Below, in pieces: positions 9,147-20,800 of a stretch of DNA of 64,000 nt. A program made the translations under genes and the position numbers. The stretch is taken from assembly GCF_030253575.1 (NCBI RefSeq), contig NC_080560.1, forward strand, positions 15,443,001-15,507,000, read 5' to 3'. The notes below the pieces were generated by a model that made no database searches, was not told the origin of the DNA, and saw only the letters and a list, made by a program, of their open reading frames with translations. How positions within the stretch are numbered: position 1 is the first letter of the stretch; every line of letters starts with the position of its first letter. The stretch comes from Rhododendron vialii. Its lineage: Eukaryota; Streptophyta; Magnoliopsida; Ericales; Ericaceae.

Positions 9147-10931
9147 TTAGACAAAACCACATTTAGTAGCAACCGGAAAAGGGCCCCATAAATCAGTGTG
9201 AACAAGCTGAAAAGGCGAAGTAGAAATAGAGGTACTTTTATTAAAAGGTAAAGCTGACATTTTTGCAAACTTACAACCACTGCATTGTGAAATATTACTG
9301 ACTGAAATATGACCCAAATGACCTGACTTAACTAAAAGTTTTAGACGTACACTAGACAGATGTCCTAATCTAGAATGCCAAAGATAAAACGGAGATGACT
9401 TATGATCTAAACAAAAAGATGACGCAGCAATGGAAGAAGGTTTTATTGGGAGATGCAAGTACTCCAAAAGATAGAGATCACCAACTCTACGGCCGGCCCC
9501 AATCTGCTTCTTGGAATCCTGATCCCGCACAACACAACCAGAGGAAGAGAAAACAACATCAAAATCAGAGTCGGATAATTGGCTGATTGAAAGTAGGCTC
9601 AAAGACAACTGAGGAACATAAAAGACATTAGGAATAGATAGTGAAGGTGCAGTAGAAGATAGAATGGAACCAATAGAAGCAACATGCATGGGAGAACCAT
9701 TAGCTGTGGCAATACTAATAGGAAAAGCGGGTGGCACACAATTACTAAGAAGAGACATATCAGGAGTCATATGATGAGAAGAGCCAGAATCAAAGATCCA
9801 AGTGGTGGGTTGGATACTTGAGGTGGGAGAACTACACAAACCTGAGTGAGTGGTAGTCATGGCAGAAGCTTGGGGGGAACCCCCTCGAATGGCTTCCATG
9901 TAAGCCTGAAACTGCTGAAATTGCTCATAATCAAACTCTGGAGGTGCACTACTGGAGGCCGGTGCTGCCAAGGCTGCAGGAGGGCGAGAATGTTGTTGTG
10001 GTGCCCGAGACAAATGCGGGGCATGAGGACCAGTCGACTGAGCAACATTTCGTCCCTTTGGCTTGGGACGGTTAGGGCATTGATGCTTCCAATGACACTT
10101 CTGATGGCAATAGTTACACTCATCTTCAGGAATTTGAGGCCTTGGCTTGGCCGCAAATTGGACAGGATGAGATGCTGGAATGGGCGAGTGATGTGTCGGA
10201 TATTGGCCAGATGGAGCAAATGGAGCAGCAAAGACAGATTGTGAGGGAGGTGCAAGATTAGCCACTTTGAACCGCGTTTCCTCAGCGATAAGCTCATGAA
10301 CAGCACCATCTACTGAGGGCAATGGAGACCGATGCAAGATAGCCCCACAAAGACGCTCAAACTGAGGCCGAAGGGCCATGAGAAACTGAACAAGTCGTAG
10401 CTCCTCACGAAATCTGACATAACTATCAAGTAGTTGCAAATCTGAAGGTTCCATGAGAGCTAACTGATCCCAATAAGTAGTCATTTCGTTATAAAATTTT
10501 TGAATCGATTTATTGTTTTGGGTGGTATTTCGGATGGACATTTCAAGCTCATATCGTTTAGCAAAATTTGATTCAAGATACAGAGCTTGTAGCTAATCCC
10601 AAACTTTCTTTGCTGTGTTATATTTCGAAAAATTCATGCCAATACTTGGTTCTACGGAGTTGTGAAACCAAGTCAAAATCTGTGCATTCCCTGTGTTCCA
10701 TTTTCCCAAGGCAGTGGTATACCCTGGGTCTTTTGGATCAGAAGGAGGTAGCGTAGAACCGTCTACGTATCCCCACATTTCTTTACCAACAACAAAAATT
10801 TTCATCACATGAGCCCAGCAGGAGTAGTTGTTACCGGTCAAACGAACACTAATAGCCTGATTTTTTATCGCCAGACATGATGCTAATAGAGAAACGCAGT
10901 CAAAAAAGAAAACAGAATACCAGAGTACCAA
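9147..10931 (-). pseudogene. Copia gag, protease and integrase N-terminus (broken)
   Basis: Gag begins near 10890 (LTGNNYSCWAHVMKIF). One open part runs 10931-10593, and after a stop the main part runs 10541-9147. The latter has a CCHC zinc knuckle (C-X2-C-X4-H-X4-C at about 10115), a protease active site DSGSS with a flanking hydrophobic strand (about 9785), the integrase HHCC zinc region (HSRLGH to CSGCK), and the first catalytic Asp (HTDLWGPF near 9185). It then runs into a frame break. Confidence 0.88.
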
Positions 10932-11185
10932 TCTGCATTACACTGGTTCGTCGGAGCTGTAACAGAGGTTGCCGGAACTACTGCAGTGCCGGCAAATGCT
11001 ACAGGAGGTTGTCGGAGTGTGGGTAGGTCACCGGCGGTTGGAGAGGGATGGGTGTCGACTGCTGTGGGTATTTCTTGTGATTTGTGTTGCTGAAAAACAG
11101 AGAGAGGGAACGATAGTAGCTGACAGAGGGAGAGAGATCTGAGGATAGAAGACTGATTGGAAAGCAGGTTAGGGTTTCGGAACCC

Positions 11186-11197
11186 GCTCTGATACCA
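11186..11197 (-). other. Primer-binding site, initiator tRNA-Met type
   Basis: Directly inside the 5' LTR the minus strand reads TGGTATCAGAGC, the usual plant copia site complementary to the 3' end of initiator tRNA-Met. Confidence 0.9.
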
Positions 11198-11473
11198 TGA
11201 TATAAAACAGAGAAACAGAGACGGAAAATACTGATGTTATTTCTGAATGAATTACAATGAGGTGAGTACACCTTTAAATAGAGTAAAGCTACGCCTAGAA
11301 AGAAAGATTACAAGATTTGATTACGAAATGATTACCCTATGATTACGCTATGATATGATTACGATATGATTACCCTATGATTATGCTATGATTTGATTAC
11401 GATATATGTCCTAAAATAGCATATTACAAGAAGATACAGAATATATATTCAAGAAACAAAATATATATTCACA
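11198..11473 (-). repeat. 5' LTR of the copia element
   Basis: 276 bp with the same TG and CA ends as the other LTR; it has one additional 11-bp ATGATTACSWA-type unit. CTCAT follows at 11474-11478. Confidence 0.93.
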
Positions 11474-11505
11474 CTCATCTGGACGATCAGGAATTCCTTC
11501 AAAAT

Positions 11506-12586
11506 GGCTTATTTACCTTTTTGGTCTCCAAAATATTAGTGAGTGATCAATTTCGTCCCCAAACTAAATTTTTGTCCAATTTCGTCCCCAACGTTTAAAA
11601 TTAGTGTCAATTTAGTCCCCACCCCTAACGCCGTCCATTTAGGCCGTTAGAAAAAGGGGCTTTTTCGGAATTTCACCTACAATTACCTAAAACACTTGAA
11701 TCTACCCAAATCAGCTATTACGAGTCTCCTATGGCCACCGTCTCCACCATCTCTGCTATCAACTCCACCTCCTGTGCCCATTCCACCACCAAATCTCAAA
11801 CGCCCCTATCTCTCTCTCAGGGCAACTGTTTTTAAGGTAACAAGAAGTGGTTCTGAGGAATGTAGCGGCGGTGGTGGTTGTTTAGGGTTTATAGCTGTGG
11901 TGGTTTGGGTTATGGAGATCTGAGGAACGGCGGCGGCGGTTTAGGAGGGTTGCAGCGGTGGCGGTTTAGGTGGGTTGCAGCTACGGCGGAGGTGGTTTAG
12001 GAAGGTTTTAGGGCTAAGATTTATGCACAGCTTAAGGTTTCTGTGGGTTTTCACCGAGGGGTTTCGGACTTGCGGTTTGTGAAATCGATTGAGAGGTTTG
12101 GATGTTACGATTCGGCGCTGATTGGGTGAGTGGTTTACAGGGGTCCGATTGATTGTTTTGGTGTTGGTGGGGAGTGCAGGCGTAGGAACGGTGGCTATCG
12201 GAGACGGCAAGCAAGGGGACGGCAGCGAGCAGCAGCAACAAAGGCACGGCAGCGAGCAGTAGCAACAAAGGCACGGCAGTGTGGGGTTTTTCTGTTGGAC
12301 CGGCAACAGAGGGAGGGTGGCCCTGTGGTGGTGTGGGTCTGGTTTGGGGTTGTGACCAAAGGGTATATTGTACGTTGGTGTGTGTTGACTGTAATGAGAG
12401 AAGAGAGGGGATGGGGTGAAATACATTGATGCCCTCCATTTTAACGGCCTAAATGGACGGCGTTAGGGGTGGGGACCAAATTGACACACATTTTAAATGT
12501 TGGAGACGAAATTGGACAAATATTTAGTTTGGGGACAAAATTGGTCACTCACTAATACTTTGGGAGACCAAAAAGATAAATAAGCC
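11506..12586. mobile_element. Non-autonomous Mutator-type element, about 146-bp TIRs
   Basis: Ends GGCTTATTTACC and GGATAAATAAGCC-type are inverted copies of each other over about 146 bp (11506-11651 against 12586-12441), including CCCCACCCCTAACGCCGTCC. The element is flanked by a perfect 10-bp direct repeat CCTTCAAAAT (11496-11505 and 12587-12596). Long TIRs with a 9-11-bp target duplication are the Mutator signature. The 790-bp interior encodes no transposase but is GC-rich and gene-like: GGTTTAGG-type minisatellite units at about 11935-12010 and a 27-bp tandem repeat (GGCACGGCAGCGAGCAG) at about 12213-12280. The interior may be captured host DNA (Pack-MULE), but I recognise no source gene. 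Confidence 0.9.
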
Positions 12587-12641
12587 CCTTCAAAATAGTA
12601 TCTTTTCATTACACCCTTCTATGAATCCGGGAGTATTTCAA

Positions 12642-12965
12642 GGGCGCCGCTATTCGCAGCCCTCTATTTACTCCCGTAGCCCACTAAATTTCGGTAAATG
12701 ATTGTTGAAAATCATAAATAACATTTCGGTAAATTGCTGTTGAAAACAAGATTATATTTCGGTAACTACATGTCGAAAATATGTTCAACTTTCGGTAAAC
12801 AACTGCCGAACATGCATTTTCGGTAAACATCTGTTGAAAAAAATATTATATTTCGGTAATTGGACGCTGAAAATATATCTCAATTTCGGTAACTAACTGT
12901 CGAGTATAATTGGAAATTTTTAACGGGCTATGGGAGTAAATAGAGGGCTGCGAATAGCAGCGCCC
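12642..12965. mobile_element. 324-bp MITE made of hairpin repeats
   Basis: The left end GGGCGCCGCTATTCGCAGCC and the right end are inverted repeats over about 44 bp (one base difference near the tip). An 8-bp direct repeat TATTTCAA flanks the element (12634-12641, 12966-12973), pointing to a hAT-like transposase although the TIRs are long for that group. The interior holds seven units of about 33 bp, each starting TTTCGGTAA and ending TGTTGAAAA or TGTCGAAAA, so each unit can itself fold. Confidence 0.82.
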
Positions 12966-12973
12966 TATTTCAA

Positions 12974-14045
12974 AAGCTTTTAACAGGGGATTCATTGAAA
13001 ATAGTCGAGTCTCACTTCTTCCAATTCAATTTCTATTCTATTCTCCTTTCTTGTCTACAGAATTTGAGATAACCCCAATTGGGCAAAACACGAGATAACC
13101 CCAATTTGGCAAAACACATTGGGAAGATTCACAAAGCTGTTTTTACCATTAGAATATCATGATATTCAGGAATCAGAGATTCCATGCCAACTTTCCACTG
13201 ATATTCCCGTTGGACCTTTTTCCTGACTTTATTAGTTTCGCAACTATTGATGATTAGTTCAATAGCCTCGAGGTTGAATCAAAAACAAAAAACAATACTT
13301 CCACAGCAAACACTGTTGTTTGATTTGGAATCGAGAACGCAGTAAATTCAATTTAAACGGAGGAAGATGATGACGGAACCTGGATAAAGTGAAGATCAGC
13401 CGAAGTCTGAACTTCTCTCGTCGAAGTCTGACGATAAAGAGAGAGAGAGAGGACTGAACTCTAGCCCAAGACCCACCCCCAAATAAACATGAACCGGCTA
13501 CTTCTGAACGCCGCACCTGTTCTTTGGCCGGAAATAAAAAGAAGGGAAGAATTTTTTATGAGCCCCGTATTTGAAATCGGGAAGTCCAGCAAGAAAAAAG
13601 AAAAACAAATCATATCACAATAATTAGTAGTGATTGATAGCGGATCAAAAAAGAATAAAAAAAATCATATCACAGAAATTTACAAAAATTCACTCACATC
13701 CACGTTGAAACCTACACACACTACACTTTTAATGTGCGTGTGACTCACCAAAGAATGTGAGGGTGTACATAAATTGTTTGTGTGTGTTTGTGAAAAATGG
13801 GTGAGATCCACCAAGTAGCTCCATGTAGGACTCAATGTTCTAAATACCGTACCGGCAAGGATACTGATTTTTTCTATTAGTACGGTACGTGTCGGTACCG
13901 GTCAGGTACCAGTCAAGTACCAATTACCGTTTCGGATTTATCGCAATTACTAATATATATAGTTATAAATTCATTATTTTCCTTATAACCTAAATTTTTA
14001 CTAACAAAAATTCAACTGTCATTATATAACTCTCATCCAGTAATT

Positions 14046-14090
<45 letters not shown>

Positions 14091-15323
14091 ACAGAATACT
14101 ACCCTATGGCCCACGGACAATCTATTTTAACCATTTCAATTTCAAAAGTAAGAGTAAGGGATAATTAGTGTTACTGTGGGGTTCCACATATTTATAATCT
14201 TCTTCTCCCTTTCTTCGGCTGCTGCTACTGTAATTTTTACCTTCTCACCAAAAAATCACCCACCGCCAGCGGCCAGGAAATGCTTGTTCCGGCGACCGAT
14301 TCCCTTCTTCCCACACGCAACCTCCTCGTCTCCTTCAACCACCGTCACGTCTTCCAAAAAAACCTCAAAACAAGTGATTCCATTCTTCGCTACACCACTG
14401 AGGAAAGGTATTGCATTAATTTCTAGAATTTTCAATTTTGTCCTTGGACTTAGATTTAAATTTGATTTGAGACCAACCGTGATCGTTGATCTGTTTGATA
14501 CCTTGATGTGAGGCTGTGTCAATTGGATTAATGTGTTTTGCGGAGCTTTTTTTTCATTCGATTGCTCACTGCAAAATACCGAAAGAAATTTCTGGTAACT
14601 ATATCTCGGCCGAGATTTTTCCGGTATGCCGGAATTGTCCGAGAACAGCCGGAAAGTTGGACGAGACAAAAATGGAGATCAAGGTTACCGGATTTGTGCT
14701 AAAACGGAACGTACCGGTCTGTACGGAACGGTATCTACAACCCTGCATAGGACTGTGGGTTAGTATTTGGGTTTGAATTTATGGATCCGTAGCATTTTTT
14801 ATTAGAGTATCTCCGCTCCTTACTTAGATTTTTACTTCAATTTGAGTAAAATTTTGAGTAAAAACTTAATTTGGTATTGTGTGTTCCAATGAATAAAGTC
14901 AAACTCAAGCACAAATTTGAGTAAAAACTTCATTAATGGCAATATTGTAAATTTAAAGGTGTGAAATTTGCCTTTAAAAATTTAATTTGAGTAAAACTCA
15001 CAAAAAAGGAATTGGAATCATCATCTCAACAATTTTACATTTTGTTTGGAAGTCTAGGAGAGTGAGAGACAAGAAAAGAAAAGGAAATGGGAGAAAAATG
15101 AGGGAAAAATTTTAATGTGCACGAAATTTGACTTTCCTATTTTCTCCCTTCCTTCCTTTCCACCCAATCAAAGAATTTTTTTTTTTTTAAATTTCCATTT
15201 TTTCCCATAAGTTCAAAACAAACCCGTTCACACGATTTTGACTCACAATCATGGAGATTTGTGCACAACAAAACATGTGTTTACTTTTCCAGGGAAGAGA
15301 GGATTTAATACTCCCCTGACCGA
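12974..15323. other. Non-coding region with minor repeats
   Basis: Nothing here is a confident gene. It contains AT-rich sequence, an (AT)n microsatellite at 14048-14085, and a possible TIR element described separately. Two inverted AAAACTTAATTTGAGTAAAA-type blocks near 14830-15000 may be a decayed MITE. Confidence 0.5.
13834..14752. mobile_element. Possible TIR element with a gene-like exon inside
   Basis: TGTTCTAAATACCGTACCGG near 13835 and, inverted, CGGTATCTACAACCC near 14735 could be ends, with CCGGTAC/GTACCGG-rich subterminal stretches on both sides. Between them, about 14220-14406 encodes a Ser/Pro/Lys-rich N-terminus (KCLFRRPIPFFPHATSSSP) ending at a plausible splice donor AG/GTATTG. 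It resembles a transit-peptide exon. No target duplication is clear, so both the boundaries and the class are uncertain. Confidence 0.3.
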
Positions 15324-15332
15324 AATTTTGTT
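15324..15332. repeat. 9-bp target duplication of the large MULE (left)
   Basis: AATTTTGTT directly before the left TIR; the identical 9-mer follows the right TIR at 35031-35039. Confidence 0.82.
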
Positions 15333-15448
15333 GGGGAAATAACGAAACAGTGGAACAAGGGGCAAATATTGCCCAATTGATGGACCACTTTTTCCTGAAT
15401 TCATCTGGACATGAGAAGGAGAAAAATAATCCCGTATACATGGAGAGG
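15333..15448 (+). repeat. Left TIR of the large MULE
   Basis: Aligns nearly colinearly with the reverse complement of 34915-35030. The sequence just inside (15449-15660) is CT-rich, promoter- and leader-like, and ends at a CTCTGTAAGC splice-donor-like site. This fits transcription initiating at the TIR and reading inward. Confidence 0.8.
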
Positions 15449-17599
15449 GCAACCTAGAATGACTAATATGCCCTTGCTAAAAGAAACCCTAAATTCCCCA
15501 ATTTTGAATCCCCAGCCACTGTTCTCTCATTCCATCCTTCCCTCGTACGCTGCTGAAGAGGAAAGACCTACAGGGGAGGGTTCCGCCTCTGCTCGTTTGC
15601 TGCAACGACCGTTCTCCATCACCTCTTCTTCCTCTCTCACTTCACCTCTCTGTAAGCTATAGTCCTTTCTCCATTCCACCGAAGAAGAAGCAGTGTCTTC
15701 TCCCTGACCAAGCGGGTTCGTAGCTGTACGCATCTGGTAAGGAATGTTTTGGGTGTTTCAATTTTATTTGCAGTTTTCTCTCTTTTCTCTTCTCTCATTC
15801 TGTCCATGTGTCTCTGTTTGCAAGCAATTTGGTTTTTTTCATGTATGAGATAGTGGCCTCTTTGTTATGATGTTATTGTGTTCAGGTCCTTTGTTTGTGT
15901 GTTGTAGCACTTGCTTTTTTCCTTTTCCTTTCTACAAAATCTGATCTATGAACTATATGTGTAACTGTTGAGGCTATTTTGGTTTTTTGAACTGGTTTTA
16001 AGTTTAACTCTTTGTTCCAATTCTCATGCGTACCCTTTGCTCTATAGTTGGACAATGGACATTTTGCGCAGGATTAGTGTGATGGAAACTCTTGACTAGC
16101 TTTGGTACAAATAGAACTGATGCCATTCATTGATGGGCATTCGCTGAATGCTATTTATTTGTTTTTCTTCGTTGGTCTAACTTTAGATTGATACTGTTAA
16201 GTTGTTTTGATGACATTACTACTGTTTCAATGTTTGTTTATGTTATCTGCAAACTTATATATCCAAGTTTGTAACTTTTTAAAGTTCAAAACGAATTAAT
16301 TCGAAAGGACAATAGTTGTTCAGTTGATAAGAATGGTTTTGCATGTGCTGTCTATTTGTTTCTATATAGGAAATATGTGGACAAGGATAAGTACTACTAG
16401 GTTTGGTTTTGGGAAAACAATGGACATTGGCATTATTTTTTACCAACGAAATGACGAGTCTCTGTAATCTGGAAGTTGTGTTCAGAGGCAGACATGTCGT
16501 CCAACTTGGCGAAATATGGATTCTCTTTTTCGGTTGATTAATGCAAAGTTAATAAAAACCTATAATTTTTGGAGAAAAGGTTAAGGAAACCCTAGAATTG
16601 GGTATTTAGTAGGTGGATGTCTCATATTTTGTTTGTATTACTCCCCATTTTTGTCCTGTGCTGGAGGGACAGGCAGCTGTTAGTTCCTCTATCTTTCATC
16701 TCTTTCAAATCTATTAGTTTAATTTTTCAAATAAAATTGTATGAAATTTTTTTGCTCCCAAAATGGTTTCTGTGTCCTACCCCCTACTAAGAAACTCTAG
16801 TTTTTGCCTTTTTCTAGTGAAATTTCATCTCTATTAAAATATAACCAACGCCTCTGTCTAAAAAGAGAAGTTAATGATATAAACACCCATGGATGAGAGA
16901 AAGAAGGAAATATAGATTACTATGAGTTAGTCCTTTAATATATGCTTATCTATTTCTTAGGGTGAGATGGAATTATTGTTAAGTGTAGCCATGAGATGAT
17001 TCTGGGCTATCACCTTAATCTGGCATAAGGTTACTTTCCCTTGTTATCTCCCTCCCCCTTCATGGAAATTGTAGTTTGTACAGCAGAAATATACAATGTG
17101 TGTTGTCCATTTTCAAAGATGTGTGGCTCTATATGAAATGTGGTTCTTGTTCAAGTCATGTAACATGTATTTTTGCTGAAAATATAATACTTGCTCTTTA
17201 AGTTGTCTAATGCTACTCCTTGTAAGAAAAATTGTTGCTCTGTATGTAATAATGGATGCTCCAGGGCAGTGACTTATATTTTAACTCATTTCAATGGTTG
17301 TCCCTTTACAAAGGTGTGTTCATATGTATGAAATGTGGTTCTTGTTCAAGTCATGTAACATGTTTTTTTGCTGAAAATATAATAGTTGCTCTATTAAGTT
17401 ACCTAATGTAACTCCTTATAAGAACTTTTGTTACGCTCTATGCACCAGACTGGTGTTCTTTAAAAAACTTTCTCCCTAGACAACTGTACATTGACGATAG
17501 GAAGGTGGAAAACAAAAAACTATTGTGGAAATGGACTTAGATTAGGGAAGTTTTAAAATAACAATTGTGGTTGATGGTATTCGATCATTATTGAAGGAT
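15449..17599 (+). other. Leader region and long 5' intron-like sequence
   Basis: No protein-coding exon is supported. T-rich sequence after the donor-like CT/GTAAGC at about 15650 is typical of plant introns. It includes a two-copy direct repeat of about 125 bp (17124-17250 and 17318-17443; TGAAATGTGGTTCTTGTTCA in both). It would place the downstream genes under a TIR promoter. Confidence 0.45.
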
Positions 17600-18208
17600 A
17601 TGTCCTCGAGTTCAGTTAGTTCAGGTTGTAGTTTGACGAGAAAGTGCCATTGTGGTGATGAAGTTGTTTTGAAGCCTTCTGGAACTGATTTGAATCCTTG
17701 TAGGAGGTTTCTTGGGTGTGCTAAATATCCGGTAAGTTTATGTTCACTTGTTGTTTAGTTCATTCTTTGAGGAGAGAGAGGATTTAGTGTCATTTGATGG
17801 TATATTTTGTAGGATCCAAACTGTTGCAGTTTCTTCGAATGGGTTGATGATCCCATATGCAAGCGTGGCAAGGCTGTTATTCTTGAACAAAAGGAAACGA
17901 TAGGCAAGTTGTATGACCAGATTAAGTATATGCGAGAGAAAGCCAACTTCTTTGAGGACAAAGCCAAGGAGTACGAGAAGAAGGCTCAAGAGTATGAGGA
18001 TAAGGCAAAAGAGTTTGATAACATGACTCAAGTTTATGAGTGGAGGATTAAGGAGATGAAGAGAATTGAAAGAAAGAAAATTAAGGAGGCTAGGACAATG
18101 GAAAGAAATATTTGGATGAAATTGCTGGTTGCACTGCTGGTTCTTGTAGGCGGAAGCATTTTTTTTAATTATGGGGTTAGGGATGAGGGAATTGCGTTGC
18201 CTCGTTGA
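17600..18208 (+). CDS. GRF-type zinc finger, coiled-coil, membrane-anchored protein
   Basis: Two exons: 17600-17731 and 17813-18208 (TATCCG/GTAAGT donor, TTTTGTAG acceptor), 175 aa. Residues about 15-60 form a GRF zinc finger: CHCGDEVVLK, then RFLGCAKYP, then CCSFFEWVDD, with the spaced Cys/His ligands seen. Residues 75-135 are a heptad-like coiled coil rich in Lys and Glu with repeated EYEDKAKE-type units. Near the C-terminus WMKLLVALLVLVGGSIFF is a membrane helix. GRF fingers bind single-stranded nucleic acid in other proteins; in plants many small GRF/coiled-coil/TM proteins are annotated without function. The start codon chosen is the first ATG in frame after the upstream stop. It lies 250 bp before the transposase gene on the same strand and inside the MULE, so it is either an accessory gene of the element or captured host DNA. 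Confidence 0.75.
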
Positions 18209-18461
18209 CTTACATGGGTTGAAATGCCATAATGTTAAGATGTAAATTACAAACTTGGTAATTTGTTGGATGTAAATTACAAACTTGATAATATTTTGTG
18301 TATGTGTATTGTTCACACGGTTAATGGTTGTGTATGTTAATCTAATATTGTCGTATCTGTATTTGTGTGGTTTGACACGAAATGTAATAACTTTGTTGTG
18401 TTGTGGTGTACAGAAGTTGGGTCATGAATTAAATACATTAGGTACATTTTCTTTTTAGGTT

Positions 18462-20800
18462 ATGGAGAATGCGGAAAAGAAAACATTGACAGGTTATTGC
18501 TACTGGGGTGGGGAACGAAAGTTAAATGCCAATGGCACCTTCTTCTACAACGGTGGGACGTGTGTAGCTGTTCTACTTGAGGAAGGAAGTAAAATAAATG
18601 AGTTACGTGAGAAGGTTTGTGGTGCCCTTAACATGAATTTGGAAGGTAAATTGTACTTCTATAACACAAAGAGGGACAAGACGAAGTATGTAACATTGAA
18701 TGATGACAACGGTGTTGCAATGTTGTTCCACCTGAACGAAGATGATGTCGACTTGTTCGTAGAAGATATAAGACAAAATAATTACAATATCCCGACCTTT
18801 TACAATTCAACAAGGTTAGATGAGTTGTTTCATGTTAATTTAACACTTACAATTTATTTGTTTGCATTTGAATAACCAATGTCATATATTTTGTTAAGGA
18901 ATCAATGGTCACTGACAACATTAGCTCGCCTGGAGGAACAGTGGCAGTACCTTCTCCCAGTCAGGTAACCAATAGTTTTAGCCAGGAGATGGGGTTGGTA
19001 CCGTACTTGCCGGAAAATGCAAATGAGATATTAACCGAGAAGGGTCAACTATTTGATAGCCCTGACCTATTCAAGCAATCAGTGGTACTATTTGCTGCAT
19101 CGAACAAGTTTAGCTTTAATTACTTGGATAATAGTAGAACGTACTACCGATTGGTATGTAAAGTAGTGGGGTGTCCTTGGAAGCTTACGGCAAAATGTGA
19201 GGGGTCCACTGATTTGGTTCGTGTCATAATGTTTAGGAATGAACACCTATATAATGCAGAAGATGCTAGTAATTATAAGTTGACCTTTCGCAGTAAACAA
19301 GTGGGCTTGCTTTTCAAGAACCGAATTGTGGACAAGCCTGGATATTTGCCGAGGGATATTTGCAGGGACTTCGAGCATACCTTCCAATGTTGTCTGAATT
19401 ACAGTCAAGGATGGAGGGCGAAAGAAAAGGCAAAGGAAGCCATCACAGGGCCTCCTTCGATGACTTTCCACCTAGTCCCATGGATGTGTCGACGGCTTGT
19501 TGAAGCCATACCAAACACGAGAGCAATATGGACGTCGACAAATGAAGGCAAGTTTAAGCAACTATTTGTTTCTTATGGTTGCTCTATTGCTGCATTCAGA
19601 AAAGGTTTTCTAAGGCCTGCGTTGAAATTGGACGCATGTTTCTTGACTGGATACTATCGGGGCCACGTTCTATCGGCTAGTACACATGATGCGGACGATG
19701 GGTTGTACCCCTTAGCATATGCCATTGTGTCTAGTGAGAATGATGAAGACTGGTTATGGTTCTTGATTAATCTTAAGGAAGTTATTGGAGGACGTCAAGT
19801 TGTGTTGGTCACCGATCGGAACACTTCTTTGTTGAGTAGTATAATTAAGGTTTTTGGCGGGGATTGTAATTCATGGTGTCTCCATCACCTAAAGGAAAAC
19901 TTCAGCAAGTTTGCTAGCTCAAAGGGGTTGAAAGCTGAAAGACGGAACACGGCTCTAAAGGTGGTTAATGATCTTGCGTATGCAAGGACCGAAGACTCAT
20001 TCAAGTATCATTTGGGCAAGTTGTATGGGATTTGTCCTGATCTTTCAAAATGGGTGGAAGATAACAATCCAAAGCACTGGTCGAATGCTTTTTTCCCTTA
20101 CAAGAGATGGGACAAGATGTACACAAATCTGGCTGAATGTTTCAATTCTTGGATATTGCCATTAAGGGAATTGGACATCATCCAATTTATGACAGGACAC
20201 GTGTCCAAGACCACTGAGTTGTTGCTCCGTAAGCATACCGAGGTTAGGAAATGGAAATTGCCGGTTGGGAAACAAATTGAGGATGACATTAAGAAGTCTC
20301 AAGAATATGCTCGAAAATTTACGCATCGTAACTCCTCGCCGACTGAGTTCATTGTTGCTAATGACACTAGGCGACTTTATGCAGTCAAACTGATCCCACG
20401 TAGTTGCAGTTGTCTTGCTTGGCAGATGTCTGGAATTCCTTGCGCACATGCTGCTCGTGCTATTCAGAGCTCTGGTTTTTCTATTTACGATATGGTGGAT
20501 CCTTTTCTAAAAAGGTAGATGCAAATGGCGATATATGAGAATACCATGTCCCCAGTGCCGTTGCATGACATGCCTAGTGCTGAATCTTTTTTGGCAGTGA
20601 ATGACCTAAACGATAATAATGTTATGAGTGCCTCTTGTACTGATCCTTTTTTACGTCCCCCCATTGTGAAAAGGCCGGCCGGCCGACTGAAGAAAAGAAG
20701 GATTGAGTCACAGACACAAGATAAGGGCACAGTTTTTTGCAGTCGTTGTCACGTACCAGGGCACAACCGTAGCACATGCCAATCCGCAATACCAGGATGA
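18462..20800 (+). CDS. mudrA: MURA-type transposase (one in-frame stop)
   Basis: Exon 1 from ATG 18462 to about 18814 carries an N-terminal PB1-like region (GYCYWGGERKL). The intron ends near 18898 or at a downstream AG around 18924; the latter keeps the frame. The main exon runs to 20518. It has the FAR1/MULE N-terminal zinc region (CKVVGCPWKL), the MULE transposase core with DDE residues LDACFLTG (GAC 19631), VTDRN (GAT 19814) and NLAECFNSW (GAA 20135), a C-X2-H (WCLHHLK) before the Glu, and a SWIM zinc finger CSCLAWQMSGIPCAH. A single TAG at 20516-20518 interrupts it; the same frame then continues with a basic tail and a CCHC knuckle CSRCHVPGHNRSTC to the stop at 20798-20800. It would cut and join element ends in the nucleus. 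Without the last 94 residues it may still fold, since the DDE core and SWIM domain lie upstream. Confidence 0.88.

Larger units (their letters stand above)
6373..11473 (-). mobile_element. Full-length Ty1/copia LTR retrotransposon, defective
   Basis: 5.1-kb element read on the minus strand: 5' LTR (11473-11198), primer-binding site, gag, protease, integrase, reverse transcriptase, RNase H, polypurine tract, 3' LTR (6638-6373). Both LTRs start TG and end CA and are flanked by CTCAT. The domain order integrase before reverse transcriptase makes it copia rather than gypsy. The coding region is broken by several stops and frameshifts, so it is no longer autonomous. The LTRs differ by roughly nine substitutions, a few small indels and one repeat-unit indel, indicating a moderately old insertion. 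It sits inside the left arm of the inverted duplication, whose right arm lacks it. Confidence 0.95.

Noticed and set aside
9846..10244. Plus-strand frame of 132 codons
   Set aside because: Antisense of copia gag; no independent features.
11941..12439. Proline-rich minus-strand frames
   Set aside because: Antisense of the GC-rich tandem repeats within the 1.08-kb MULE; no family match.
12691..12910. Possible CRISPR-like array (regular 33-bp repeats)
   Set aside because: Repeats are adjacent without unique spacers, sit between TIRs of a MITE, and the genome is a plant.
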